Of a DNA stretch of 14,207 bases, positions 1 through 6,301 are shown one piece after another. Position 1 is the stretch's first letter; each line of letters starts with the position of its first letter. The DNA is taken from the NCBI GenBank assembly GCA_958422845.1, contig CATZPU010000010.1, positions 1-14,207 of the forward strand, given 5' to 3'. A program made the position numbers and the translations under genes. This DNA comes from an uncultured Lachnospiraceae bacterium. GTDB taxonomy: Bacteria; Bacillota; Clostridia; Lachnospirales; Lachnospiraceae. The notes beneath the pieces are model-generated. The model worked only from the letters and a program-made list of their open reading frames with translations, had not been told where the DNA came from and ran no database searches.

Positions 1-122
1 TCAAAATAGATACGAATCCGTATTTCCTGTATACAAGGCCGCGCGTCAGCAAAAATGAGAGCGATGATATTCTGCGGACCGTGCGGGAGCTTTTGGAGGC
101 GATCGGGAAGCTTGGAGCGTGA
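1..122 (+). CDS. C-terminal end of a protein, possibly transcription-repair coupling factor Mfd (partial)
   Basis: The open frame enters from the left edge (first full codon at 3) and stops with TGA at 120-122. About 39 residues remain, including NPYFLYTRPR followed by a probable helix, ILRTVRELLEAIGKL. The fragment is too short to show a catalytic motif. The Mfd suggestion rests on context: in many Clostridia mfd lies immediately upstream of a PrsA-type foldase lipoprotein, which is the next gene here, and a short basic strand followed by a terminal helix would suit the Mfd C-terminal domain. This is inference; any gene with a helical C-terminus would look similar. No terminator is visible after the stop. 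Confidence 0.4.
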   Translation, partial: KIDTNPYFLYTRPRVSKNESDDILRTVRELLEAIGKLGA

Positions 123-139
123 AAAAAGGAAAACAGCTC

Positions 140-168
140 TTGCGGGATGGGTAGAAAACGGTTATAAT
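140..168 (+). promoter_or_regulatory. Probable promoter of the foldase lipoprotein gene
   Basis: A perfect -10 TATAAT at 163-168 lies 17 bp downstream of a weak -35 TTGCGG at 140-145. The expected transcription start is near 175, giving a leader of about 175 nt. Confidence 0.55.
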
Positions 169-174
169 ATCAGA

Positions 175-348
175 ATGAGCGCAGTTGTGAAGGCGGGATT
201 CGACTACAAATGGCGGCGCGCCCTGTAATGGATACTGCCGGACAGTTATGAAAACAACTGCAAATGAGAAAGATACAGGGAGATATGTGAGAATCGGGGC
301 ATATCTGCCTGTATTGCGTCGTTTGAACGGCGAAGAATGGAGGATACG
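175..348 (+). promoter_or_regulatory. Structured 5' leader of the foldase gene with alternative pairings
   Basis: The leader contains a strong hairpin: TACAGG 274-279 with CCTGTA 308-313, stacked through one G-G mismatch on AGATATG 281-287 with CATATCT 300-306. A competing partner exists for the same strand: CCCTGTA 221-227 is complementary to TACAGGG 274-280. A long-range helix pairs GCAGTTGT 181-188 with ACAACTGC 254-261. An 8-bp palindrome GGCGCGCC lies at 215-222. No U-run follows the hairpins, so a terminator is not indicated. It matches no riboswitch I recognise. Confidence 0.4.
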
Positions 349-1842
349 ATGATGAAAGGTTTGAAGAAAACGGCTGTACTGGGATTATGCGCCGGTCTGG
401 TGCTGACATCTCTTGCAGGCTGTTCAAAAAAGGAGACATTTGATAGAGAGGCGGCAGCGATCACGGTAAACGGCCAGACGGTATCGGCGGGCGTTGTGAA
501 TTTTGCACTTAGATACAATCAGGCAAATTATGAATCGCTGTATATGTCGCTCGGACTGACTGATCCGTTTAATCAGGATATGTACGGAGCAGGTACGACG
601 CTTGGCGACGATATGAAGAATGTGCTTTCCGATGAGCTGACGAATGCGATGCTTGCAGAGCAGAAGGCGCAGGAGTACGGCGTAGCGCTGACAGACGAGC
701 AGAAAACTGCGATCGCGGATGCGGCAAAGAGCTTTATCGCTGCAAATGAGGAAGAGGTTTTGGAAAAGCTTGGCATCACAGAGGCAGATGCACAGCGTTA
801 TCTGGAGCTTTCGACGATCCGCACGATGATGGAGACTGAGATGAGTGCGGATGTCGATACAGAGGTATCAGACGAGGAAGCAGCTCAGAGAAAGATACAG
901 TACGTTCTGTTTACTCCGGTCACAGACGAGGAGCTTGCGGCTGAGACGGAGACAGAAGAAGCGCAGAGCGAGACGGCGCAGTCCGAGAGCGAAGAGACAC
1001 AGACTGAGTCCGCTGAAGAGACAGAAACCGAAAGCGAGTCAGAAGCACAGAGCGAGGCTGCGGAATCTGAGACGGCAGCCGAAACAGAAGAAGAGACTGC
1101 ACAGCTTACAGAAAAAGAAGATGTAAAGACGCAGAGCGCCGACGAGACGGAAACAGAAAGCGAATCTGCAAAAGCAGAAGAGGAAACTGAAGCATCGGAA
1201 ACAGAAACTGAGGCAGCAGAGACGGAGACAGAAGATCCGGAAGCAGCCGAGGCGATGGAAAGAGCCCGCGTCCGTGCAGAGGAAATGCTCGCAAAGCTTC
1301 AGGACGGCGCAGAGTTTGAGAAGGCAGCAGAAGAGATGGGCAAGACGGCTTCCACTACAACATTCGGAGCAGACTATTCCATCACAGAGCTGGCAGAAGC
1401 CACAGAAGGACTGACAGACGGTACGCTTGTAGAGACTCCGGTAAAGACAGCGAACGGCTATTACGTAGTCAAGGTGCTTTCCGAGCTCGACCGTGAGGCG
1501 ACAGATGCAAAGAAAGAGTCTATCGTAAAGCAGCGCAGGCAGGAGCAGATCGCTTCCCTGTACACGGAGTGGACAGAGGCAGGAGAGGTAACTGTCGATG
1601 ATAAGGTAATGGCAGGCATCACATTTGATTATCACCTGACGCAGCCGACAGAGGCGCAGACGGAAGCCGTCACAGAGGCAGCAGGTGAGACGGAGAGCGA
1701 AGCCGTCACAGAGGCAGCAAGTGAGACGGAGAGTGAAACCGTTACAGAGGCAGTAAGCGAAACAGAAAGCGAGGCTGCCACAGAGGCGGAAAGCGAGACA
1801 GAAAGCGAGGCTGCCACAGAGGCGGAAAGCGAGACAGAGTAA
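349..1842 (+). CDS. prsA: PrsA-like parvulin peptidyl-prolyl isomerase lipoprotein with acidic insert
   Basis: Predicted extracytoplasmic foldase that assists folding of secreted proteins, anchored to the outer face of the membrane by a lipid. The start is placed at 349 (352 is equally possible) because GGAGG at 339-343 lies 5 or 8 nt upstream; the ATG at 337 overlaps that site. A basic, hydrophobic signal peptide ends in the lipobox LAGC (Cys25). A helical SurA/PrsA-type N-terminal region follows. The parvulin domain begins at KIQYVLFTP (about residue 181), is interrupted by about 100 residues rich in E, S and T (about 198-300), and resumes with RAEEMLAKLQDGAEFEKAA through NGYYVVKVLSELDREA. 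Residues 440-497 are tandem 12-residue repeats of the form (A/T)(A/V)TEAxSETESE. At 497 residues it is much longer than the usual 280-350, and the excess is the insert plus the tail. The fold assignment is good; isomerase activity is inferred. Confidence 0.85.
   Translation: MMKGLKKTAVLGLCAGLVLTSLAGCSKKETFDREAAAITVNGQTVSAGVVNFALRYNQANYESLYMSLGLTDPFNQDMYGAGTTLGDDMKNVLSDELTNAMLAEQKAQEYGVALTDEQKTAIADAAKSFIAANEEEVLEKLGITEADAQRYLELSTIRTMMETEMSADVDTEVSDEEAAQRKIQYVLFTPVTDEELAAETETEEAQSETAQSESEETQTESAEETETESESEAQSEAAESETAAETEEETAQLTEKEDVKTQSADETETESESAKAEEETEASETETEAAETETEDPEAAEAMERARVRAEEMLAKLQDGAEFEKAAEEMGKTASTTTFGADYSITELAEATEGLTDGTLVETPVKTANGYYVVKVLSELDREATDAKKESIVKQRRQEQIASLYTEWTEAGEVTVDDKVMAGITFDYHLTQPTEAQTEAVTEAAGETESEAVTEAASETESETVTEAVSETESEAATEAESETESEAATEAESETE
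940..1248 (+). repeat. Low-complexity E/S/T-coding insert inside the parvulin domain
   Basis: This purine-rich stretch is built from short irregular units of GAG, ACA/ACG, GAA, AGC and GCA codons encoding ETE, ESE, AETE and similar. It falls between the first strand and first helix of the rotamase domain. Its composition keeps most other frames open, which explains the long antisense open frames here. Confidence 0.7.
1666..1839 (+). repeat. 36-bp tandem repeat, 4.8 copies, at the 3' end of the foldase gene
   Basis: Units start at 1666, 1702, 1738, 1774 and 1810 (the last is 30 bp, ending at the stop). Each encodes 12 residues, (A/T)(A/V)TEA(A/V/E)(G/S)ETESE. The last two units are almost identical in DNA, which suggests recent duplication; the first three have diverged. 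Confidence 0.9.
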
Positions 1843-1868
1843 AAAAACAGGAATCAGCAGATAAAGAG

Positions 1869-1914
1869 GCGGCTGTCGGTGCAGATACTGACAGCCGCTA
1901 AAATTTTGCATTTT
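1869..1914 (+). terminator. Rho-independent terminator after the foldase gene
   Basis: A 12-bp stem (one G-U pair) is formed by 1869-1880 and 1887-1898, with a 6-nt loop GCAGAT. It is followed by an imperfect T-rich tract TAAAATTTTGCATTTT. Confidence 0.8.
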
Positions 1915-1940
1915 GTATGAAAAAAACGACCGACGATTAC

Positions 1941-1974
1941 TTGACAGTAATGTTGAAAGCTTTACCATTGTCAA
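1941..1974. repeat. Interrupted inverted repeat upstream of the first Rpn-gene promoter
   Basis: TTGAC 1941-1945 plus AATG 1949-1952 are complementary to CATTGTCAA 1966-1974, with a 3-nt bulge in the left arm. The centre holds AAAGCTTT. It lies about 20 bp upstream of the -35 element and could be a protein-binding site, but this is weak. Confidence 0.3.
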
Positions 1975-1992
1975 AAAATAAAATACCTTTAG

Positions 1993-2021
1993 TTGCAATT
2001 CACTTAGAAATTAAATATAAT
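1993..2021 (+). promoter_or_regulatory. Promoter of the first Rpn-like gene
   Basis: TTGCAA at 1993-1998, a 17-bp spacer, and a perfect TATAAT at 2016-2021. The expected start near 2028 gives a leader of about 109 nt. Confidence 0.75.
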
Positions 2022-2033
2022 AAAGACAACGAA

Positions 2034-2129
2034 GCGGTTAGGTCAGTAGGGGAGAGGAACATAGAATTGTAAATATGTAACCGAGGGCTGAATACCGTCA
2101 TAGTATTACGCTGCCCTCCTAAAAGGAGG
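2034..2129 (+). promoter_or_regulatory. Leader with mutually exclusive hairpins around the Shine-Dalgarno site
   Basis: Three helices can be drawn. A: CGGTTA 2035-2040 with TAACCG 2078-2083, enclosing a smaller ACATA/TATGT pairing. B: GAGGGC 2083-2088 with GCCCTC 2113-2118, continued by AATAC 2091-2095 with GTATT 2103-2107. C: CCTCCT 2115-2120 with AGGAGG 2124-2129, loop AAA. Helix C buries the whole ribosome-binding site of the downstream TTG start. B and C share 2115-2118, so forming B frees the site. This is the layout of a translational switch. The 5' domain matches no riboswitch class I recognise. Confidence 0.5.
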
Positions 2130-2136
2130 AACGAAC

Positions 2137-3015
2137 TTGAGCAAGGAAAACAGAACTTATAGGGACGGCGTGTTTGTAGATTTATTTTTTCGCTGGCGAG
2201 AAGCAAAGGCAAACGCACTTAGCTTGTACAATGCTTTAAGCGGCAGTCATTACGACAAGCCGGAAGAAGTGCGGATGCTGAAACTGGAAGACGCGGTGTA
2301 TAAAGACTTTGAGAATGACATATCATTTCTGATAGAAGAGAAGATATTTGTGCTCGGCGAGCATCAAAGTACGATAAACGAAAATATGCCGCTGCGTTTT
2401 CTGTTATACATCGGCAGACTTTACGAGACGCTTCTGGAGGTAGAGGATCGGTATAAAGAAAAGAGGATTCCGCTTCCTACGCCTGAATTTTACGTATTTT
2501 ACAATGGGGCAAAAGAATATCCAAGTCATGTGACGCTAAAGCTGTCGGATGCGTTTATCGTAAAAGAGCGCCATGCATTTGATCTGGAAGTAGTCGTTCA
2601 TGTATATAATATCAACAAGGGCATGAATCCTGAATTATTAGAGGGCTGCCCTATATTAAAAGAATACTGTCAGTTTGTTGATATCGTTTCGAAATATAAG
2701 GGACAGAAGGGAAAACTGAAATCTGCCATAGAAGAATGCATGCAGAAAGGAATCTTGACCGATTATTTATCAGAAAGAGGATCGGAGGTAACGAATATGT
2801 TGATCGCTCAGTATGATTATGAAAAGGATATGGAAGTAAAACAGAAGGAGGCAAAAGCAGAAGGAAGAGCCGAGGGCAAGACAGAAGGTGAAACGTATAT
2901 GGCGAAGCTTGTCTCGTTTTTGTGCAGGAAAAAGCGTTACAGCGATCTGGAGAAGATCGAGGATCCCAAGAACAGGGAGAAGCTGTTTGCAGAGATGGAG
3001 GCGGAAGAAAAATAA
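2137..3015 (+). CDS. Rpn-like PD-(D/E)XK nuclease family protein (first copy)
   Basis: Member of the Rpn / PD-(D/E)XK 'nuclease family transposase' group; family members are DNA endonucleases linked to RecA-independent recombination in E. coli. The start is TTG at 2137, set by AGGAGG at 2124-2129 with a 7-nt spacer; no ATG in frame fits better. The active-site signature is visible: Asp61 in NDISF, then the strand LGEHQSTINENMPLR with Glu75 and Gln77 (E-x-Q replacing E-x-K). It is followed by the family blocks PEFYVFYNG (about 117-125) and LEVVVHVYNINKGMNPELL (about 150-168). The C-terminal part has a G/E-rich tract, AEGRAEGKTEGE, typical of the family. Length is 292 residues, normal for the group, with no frameshift. 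It stands alone between its own promoter and terminator. Cellular role unknown. Confidence 0.85.
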   Translation: MSKENRTYRDGVFVDLFFRWREAKANALSLYNALSGSHYDKPEEVRMLKLEDAVYKDFENDISFLIEEKIFVLGEHQSTINENMPLRFLLYIGRLYETLLEVEDRYKEKRIPLPTPEFYVFYNGAKEYPSHVTLKLSDAFIVKERHAFDLEVVVHVYNINKGMNPELLEGCPILKEYCQFVDIVSKYKGQKGKLKSAIEECMQKGILTDYLSERGSEVTNMLIAQYDYEKDMEVKQKEAKAEGRAEGKTEGETYMAKLVSFLCRKKRYSDLEKIEDPKNREKLFAEMEAEEK

Positions 3016-3040
3016 TTATGGACCGATAGGTTTAGGGCAG

Positions 3041-3070
3041 GAGATCGGAGAAATCCGGTCTCTTTGCTTT
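3041..3070 (+). terminator. Terminator of the first Rpn-like gene
   Basis: A 9-bp stem, GAGATCGGA 3041-3049 with TCCGGTCTC 3054-3062 (one G-U pair), loop GAAA, followed by TTTGCTTT. Confidence 0.75.
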
Positions 3071-3169
3071 AATGCCTCATATCAGTATCGTGCAGTCGGT
3101 ACAGATCCGTGTTTTGATGACGTTTTTTTCTTTCAAAAGTTGCTCAAATTGATGTATATATATTTCGCC

Positions 3170-3198
3170 TTTAAAAGTAAGCGGAGCTGTATTATAAT
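3170..3198 (+). promoter_or_regulatory. Promoter of the nitroreductase gene
   Basis: A perfect -10 TATAAT at 3193-3198 follows a weak -35 TTTAAA (3170-3175) after 17 bp. The start would be near 3205, giving a leader of about 38 nt. Confidence 0.55.
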
Positions 3199-3242
3199 AG
3201 TAGAAAAAAGAGCGAACAAAAACAGTAAGGAGGATAATTGTT

Positions 3243-3761
3243 ATGGATGCACTGGAAGTGATCAGAACCAGAAGAAGTGTAAAACGGTTCAAGCCGGATA
3301 TGATTCCGAAGGATATTCTTGAGAAAATTATCGATGCAGGCACGCATGCGCCGAGCGCAATGAACAGACAGTCTCCAATCATTGTTGCAGTCACAAATAA
3401 AGAGATAAGGGACAGGCTCTCCAGACTAAATGCCGAAATTATGGGGACGCAGAGTGATCCGTTTTATGGGGCTCCGGTCGTACTTATCGTACTGGCAGAT
3501 AAAAACTGCGTAAACCGTGTGTATGACGGAAGTCTCGTCATGGCAAATCTGATGCTTGCAGCGCATAGTCTGGGAATCGGAAGCTGTTGGATACACCGCG
3601 CAAAGGAAGAGTTTGAGCGGGAGGAAGGAAAAGAGCTTTTGAGTTCACTCGGTATCGAGGGAGAGTACGAAGGGATCGGCCACTGCGTGCTCGGCTATGC
3701 GGATGGAGAATATCCGAAGGAATCCAAGCGAAAAGAGCATTGGGTATACTACGCAGAATAA
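3243..3761 (+). CDS. Nitroreductase family protein (FMN-dependent oxidoreductase)
   Basis: Predicted cytoplasmic flavoprotein of the nitroreductase fold, using NAD(P)H to reduce nitro compounds or quinones; the natural substrate cannot be read from sequence. The N-terminal signature ALEVIRTRRSVKRF contacts the FMN phosphate in this family. APSAMNRQ (about 37-44) and LGIGSCWIH (about 110-118) match the later flavin-binding blocks. At 172 residues it is a short member, of the size common in Clostridia. The start is supported by AAGGAGG about 9 nt upstream. It has its own promoter and does not overlap either neighbour. Confidence 0.88.
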   Translation: MDALEVIRTRRSVKRFKPDMIPKDILEKIIDAGTHAPSAMNRQSPIIVAVTNKEIRDRLSRLNAEIMGTQSDPFYGAPVVLIVLADKNCVNRVYDGSLVMANLMLAAHSLGIGSCWIHRAKEEFEREEGKELLSSLGIEGEYEGIGHCVLGYADGEYPKESKRKEHWVYYAE

Positions 3762-3789
3762 TTTGAAAGAGAAGCTGCTGCAAAAGGAA

Positions 3790-3818
3790 TTGCGTGGGGA
3801 CGGCTGGCACGTTATACT
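3790..3818 (+). promoter_or_regulatory. Promoter of shikimate kinase / L,D-transpeptidase
   Basis: TTGCGT at 3790-3795, a 17-bp spacer and TATACT at 3813-3818. The start would be near 3825, which places the GGAGG at 3835-3839 in the transcript and favours translation from 3845 rather than 3833. Confidence 0.5.
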
Positions 3819-3844
3819 GGTAAGGAAAAGATATGGAGGATGGT

Positions 3845-4375
3845 ATGGCGGAGAATATTTTTTTGATAGGTTTTATGGGGGCAGGCAAATCGACCGCAGC
3901 ACGAATGCTGAAGGAGCGCTGCGAAATGCAGCTTTTGGAAATGGATGAGGAGATCGAAGCGCGGGAGAAAATGAAGATCTCCGAGATTTTTGAAAAAAAG
4001 GGCGAAGCATATTTTCGTGCTCTGGAGACGGACCTTTTGCGGGAGCTTGAAGGAAAGCAGGATATTGTCGTCTCCTGCGGCGGCGGCGCGGCGATGCGTG
4101 CATGCAATGTAGAAGCGATGAAAAAGAGCGGAAAGATCATTTATCTGAGCGTGCGTCCTGACACAGTGCTTTCACGCGTAGCAGGCAGTCATACGCGCCC
4201 TCTTCTGGAAGGAAATATGAACGAGGCGTATGTCAGGGCCATGATGCAGGAGCGGCTGCCGAAGTATATTGCGGCTGCTGATATTACAGTGGAAACAGAT
4301 GAAAAAAGTGCGGAGGCGATCTGTGCGGAGATAGTCAGAAAGATGAAAGAACTGTCAGAACTGCGGCAGGTATAG
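3845..4375 (+). CDS. aroK: Shikimate kinase
   Basis: Phosphorylates shikimate at the 3-hydroxyl using ATP, the fifth step of the shikimate pathway to aromatic amino acids. The start at 3845 is preferred to the in-frame ATG at 3833: GGAGG at 3835-3839 serves it, and the numbering then matches the family closely. Walker A is GFMGAGKST (9-17), shikimate-binding Asp34 is in MDEEIE, Arg58 is in AYFRALE, and the Gly triplet is at 79-81 in SCGGGAA. The lid arginine is in TRPLL (Arg118) and the adenine-side arginine is in QERLPKY (Arg137). Length is 176 residues, normal. No other aro gene lies nearby. The next gene starts 43 nt later with no clear terminator, so the two are probably co-transcribed. 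Confidence 0.93.
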   Translation: MAENIFLIGFMGAGKSTAARMLKERCEMQLLEMDEEIEAREKMKISEIFEKKGEAYFRALETDLLRELEGKQDIVVSCGGGAAMRACNVEAMKKSGKIIYLSVRPDTVLSRVAGSHTRPLLEGNMNEAYVRAMMQERLPKYIAAADITVETDEKSAEAICAEIVRKMKELSELRQV

Positions 4376-4393
4376 GAAGTATGGTCTGACAGT
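4351..4393 (+). repeat. 9-bp inverted repeat straddling the aroK stop codon
   Basis: ACTGTCAGA 4351-4359 is perfectly complementary to TCTGACAGT 4385-4393, with a 25-nt loop. No U-run follows. It may affect expression of the downstream gene or be chance. Confidence 0.35.
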
Positions 4394-4418
4394 GTAAAAT
4401 CAGGGGGATAAATAGGGA

Positions 4419-6161
4419 ATGACGGAGGAGAACAGAGGAAAACGCGAACGCTTAAGCGGAAGAGCCCGTGTGTATACAGGGGAGAACTATACACAGCGAA
4501 GCGGACAGAGCGATACAGAATATAACACTCCGAAGCGCAGAAGGCAGGACGATACGGGAAATAACGGTTCGCTGCGCAGAGAGCAGAGTGATACGGAATA
4601 CAGAGCTTCACAGCGCAGGAGACAGGACGATACAGAATATAATACTCCGAAGGGCAGGAGACAGAGCAGTACGGGATATAGCGTTTCGTCTCGCAGAGAG
4701 TACAGAGATTTGGAAGGCGGCGCACTACAGCGCGGACGAAAGGCAGATACGAAGAGAGAAAAGGGATTTCAGGAAAAGCTGCGCAGCCATAGGATCGGCA
4801 GACTGCGGCGCGTACTGTATTGCTTCGGGGGGCTTGCCGCCGCTGCTTATATTGGGGCGGCAGTGTATTTCGGGATGCATTTTTATGAGGGGACGGTTAT
4901 CCTTGGAATGGACTGCAGCCAGATGACGGCAGAAGAGGTCAAGCAGGCTGCGGCGAAGAAGCTGGGGGCGTATGAGCTGACGATTTTGGAAAGAGAAGAT
5001 AAAACAGAAACGATCGGTGCAGGGGAGATCGCTCTTAATTTTGTAGATGACGGAAGCATTGACGAGATGCTTTCGGCTCAGCGGTCTTATTTCTGGCCGG
5101 TCATGATGTTTTTGGCGAAAGGCAGAGCAGATTCTGTGGCATTTTCATATGATCGGGATGCCGCGATCGGACGGATCAATGCACTTGCGTGCATGGACAG
5201 TATTCGTGCCGTTGCTCCGCGGGATGCATATATTGAAGCGGGAGAGTACGGTTTTGAAGTAATAAGAGAAGTTATGGGAACGACGCTGAATAAGGACAAA
5301 ACGAAAGAGCTTCTTTTGGCGTGCCTTGATAAGGGAAAGAACCGCGTTTCTCTCGATGAGGAAGGCTGTTACGTCGATCCGCAGATTTATCACGACAATG
5401 AGGAGCTTGTGCGGGATGCCGCCTCTATGAGCGAGCTTGCAAGTGCGGATATTGCGCTTGATTTCGGTACGGTACAGGAGGTGGTGGACGCTTCCGTGAT
5501 GCGGGACTGGATCGTAGAAATATCTGACGGCGTGTTTGCAATAGACGATACGTGTGTAGAACAGTATGTGGAAGAACTGGCGGCGAAGTACGATACTTTC
5601 GGTCTCCCGTTGGAATTTCAGACGTCTCTTGGAACGACAGAGACGCTCTCAGGAGGCGATTATGGATGGTGTCTCGATCAGGAAGAGACGCTTTTGGCGC
5701 TCAGAACCGCGATGGACGAAGGGTATCGCGGTACTCTGGAGCCGGTGTATCTGTATTCTGCAATGAGCCATGAAAATAACGGGATTGGCTATACGTATGT
5801 GGAGATCTGTCTTTCGCAGCAGCGGATGTGGTGTTATGAAAATGGAAATCTTATCGTAGACACACCGGTCGTTACCGGAAATCCGAACAAAGGAAATGCT
5901 ACGCCGTCAGGCGGCGTGTGGGCGATCGACGCAAAAAAGCGGGATGCGATATTGACGGGAGAAGGGTATACATCTCCTGTGGATTACTGGATGCCGTTTA
6001 ACGGCGATGTGGGAATCCATGATCTGAAGGAGCGGGCATATTTCGGCGGAACGATCTATCTTTCAAACGGTTCACACGGATGCGTCAACACGCCGTATGA
6101 GCAGGTGCAGACGATCTATGATGCAGTATCGATCGGAACTCCGGTCATTGTATATGAATGA
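4419..6161 (+). CDS. Membrane-anchored L,D-transpeptidase with peptidoglycan-binding domain
   Basis: Predicted cell-wall enzyme that makes 3-3 cross-links or attaches partners to peptidoglycan stems. From the N-terminus: a cytoplasmic, strongly basic region of about 125 residues with 13-residue repeats (residues 32-96); one membrane span at about 132-151 (GGLAAAAYIGAAVYFG); a peptidoglycan-binding-4-like domain (FYEGTVILGMDCSQMTAEEV); a long spacer; and a YkuD catalytic domain from about 458. The active site is complete: His534, then SNGSHGC with His553 and nucleophile Cys555, 25 residues before the end. At 580 residues it is usual for the clostridial two-domain form, apart from the repetitive tail. 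The ribosome site is an atypical GGGGG 11 nt upstream. No beta-lactam-type transpeptidase motif is present. Confidence 0.9.
   Translation: MTEENRGKRERLSGRARVYTGENYTQRSGQSDTEYNTPKRRRQDDTGNNGSLRREQSDTEYRASQRRRQDDTEYNTPKGRRQSSTGYSVSSRREYRDLEGGALQRGRKADTKREKGFQEKLRSHRIGRLRRVLYCFGGLAAAAYIGAAVYFGMHFYEGTVILGMDCSQMTAEEVKQAAAKKLGAYELTILEREDKTETIGAGEIALNFVDDGSIDEMLSAQRSYFWPVMMFLAKGRADSVAFSYDRDAAIGRINALACMDSIRAVAPRDAYIEAGEYGFEVIREVMGTTLNKDKTKELLLACLDKGKNRVSLDEEGCYVDPQIYHDNEELVRDAASMSELASADIALDFGTVQEVVDASVMRDWIVEISDGVFAIDDTCVEQYVEELAAKYDTFGLPLEFQTSLGTTETLSGGDYGWCLDQEETLLALRTAMDEGYRGTLEPVYLYSAMSHENNGIGYTYVEICLSQQRMWCYENGNLIVDTPVVTGNPNKGNATPSGGVWAIDAKKRDAILTGEGYTSPVDYWMPFNGDVGIHDLKERAYFGGTIYLSNGSHGCVNTPYEQVQTIYDAVSIGTPVIVYE
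4512..4706 (+). repeat. 39-bp tandem repeat, five copies, in the L,D-transpeptidase gene
   Basis: Five in-frame units begin at 4512, 4551, 4590, 4629 and 4668. Each encodes 13 residues on the pattern DTEYNTPKRRRQD (variants DTGNNGSLRREQS, DTEYRASQRRRQD, DTEYNTPKGRRQS, STGYSVSSRREYR). Units 1 and 4 are most alike. The translation lies on the cytoplasmic side of the membrane span. Confidence 0.85.
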
Positions 6162-6175
6162 TTCTAAAATACATC

Positions 6176-6204
6176 TTTACAAGATATTGGAATTGAGGTA
6201 TACT
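6176..6204 (+). promoter_or_regulatory. Promoter of nrdD
   Basis: TTTACA at 6176-6181, a 17-bp spacer and TATACT at 6199-6204. The expected start is near 6211. Confidence 0.7.
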
Positions 6205-6221
6205 CTAGTGACAATATATAG
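6180..6221. promoter_or_regulatory. Pair of candidate NrdR boxes
   Basis: Two copies of the NrdR-box core CWATATATWG: CAAGATATTG at 6180-6189 (9 of 10 positions) and CAATATATAG at 6212-6221 (10 of 10). They are 32 bp apart, about three helical turns, the spacing known for cooperative NrdR binding. The first overlaps the -35 element and the second covers the transcription start, so binding would block the promoter. NrdR is the ATP/dATP-sensing repressor of ribonucleotide reductase genes. Confidence 0.7.
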
Positions 6222-6235
6222 TTGAAACTGAAAGT

Positions 6236-6262
6236 CGGTCTGTAGTAATCTATTACAGGCCG
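6236..6262 (+). promoter_or_regulatory. Hairpin in the nrdD leader
   Basis: A 9-bp stem (one G-U pair), CGGTCTGTA 6236-6244 with TACAGGCCG 6254-6262, loop of 9 nt. The following sequence, AAGTGTTT, is a poor U-tract, so this is either a weak terminator for the upstream gene or a leader structure. Confidence 0.45.
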
Positions 6263-6301
6263 AAGTGTTTGCCAGTATGTATAAAGAAGGAGTAGCAGAG
6301 T

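Noticed and set aside
1666..1839. Regular repeats considered as a CRISPR array
   Set aside because: The 36-bp units are contiguous with no spacers, in frame and coding; no cas genes are present.
1039..1998. Long minus-strand open frame (319 codons) opposite the foldase gene
   Set aside because: It is open because the plus-strand E/S/T low-complexity codons contain few stop complements. The translation is a Cys/Leu/Phe-rich string with no domain and no ribosome site, and it crosses the plus-strand terminator.
3538..4140. Minus-strand open frame of 200 codons opposite nitroreductase and aroK
   Set aside because: Both plus-strand genes are clear family members with intact motifs; the antisense translation has no recognisable features and spans two genes.
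4189..4725. Minus-strand open frame opposite the repetitive N-terminus of the L,D-transpeptidase
   Set aside because: Its Cys/Tyr-rich repeats simply mirror the plus-strand 39-bp array; no start signal.
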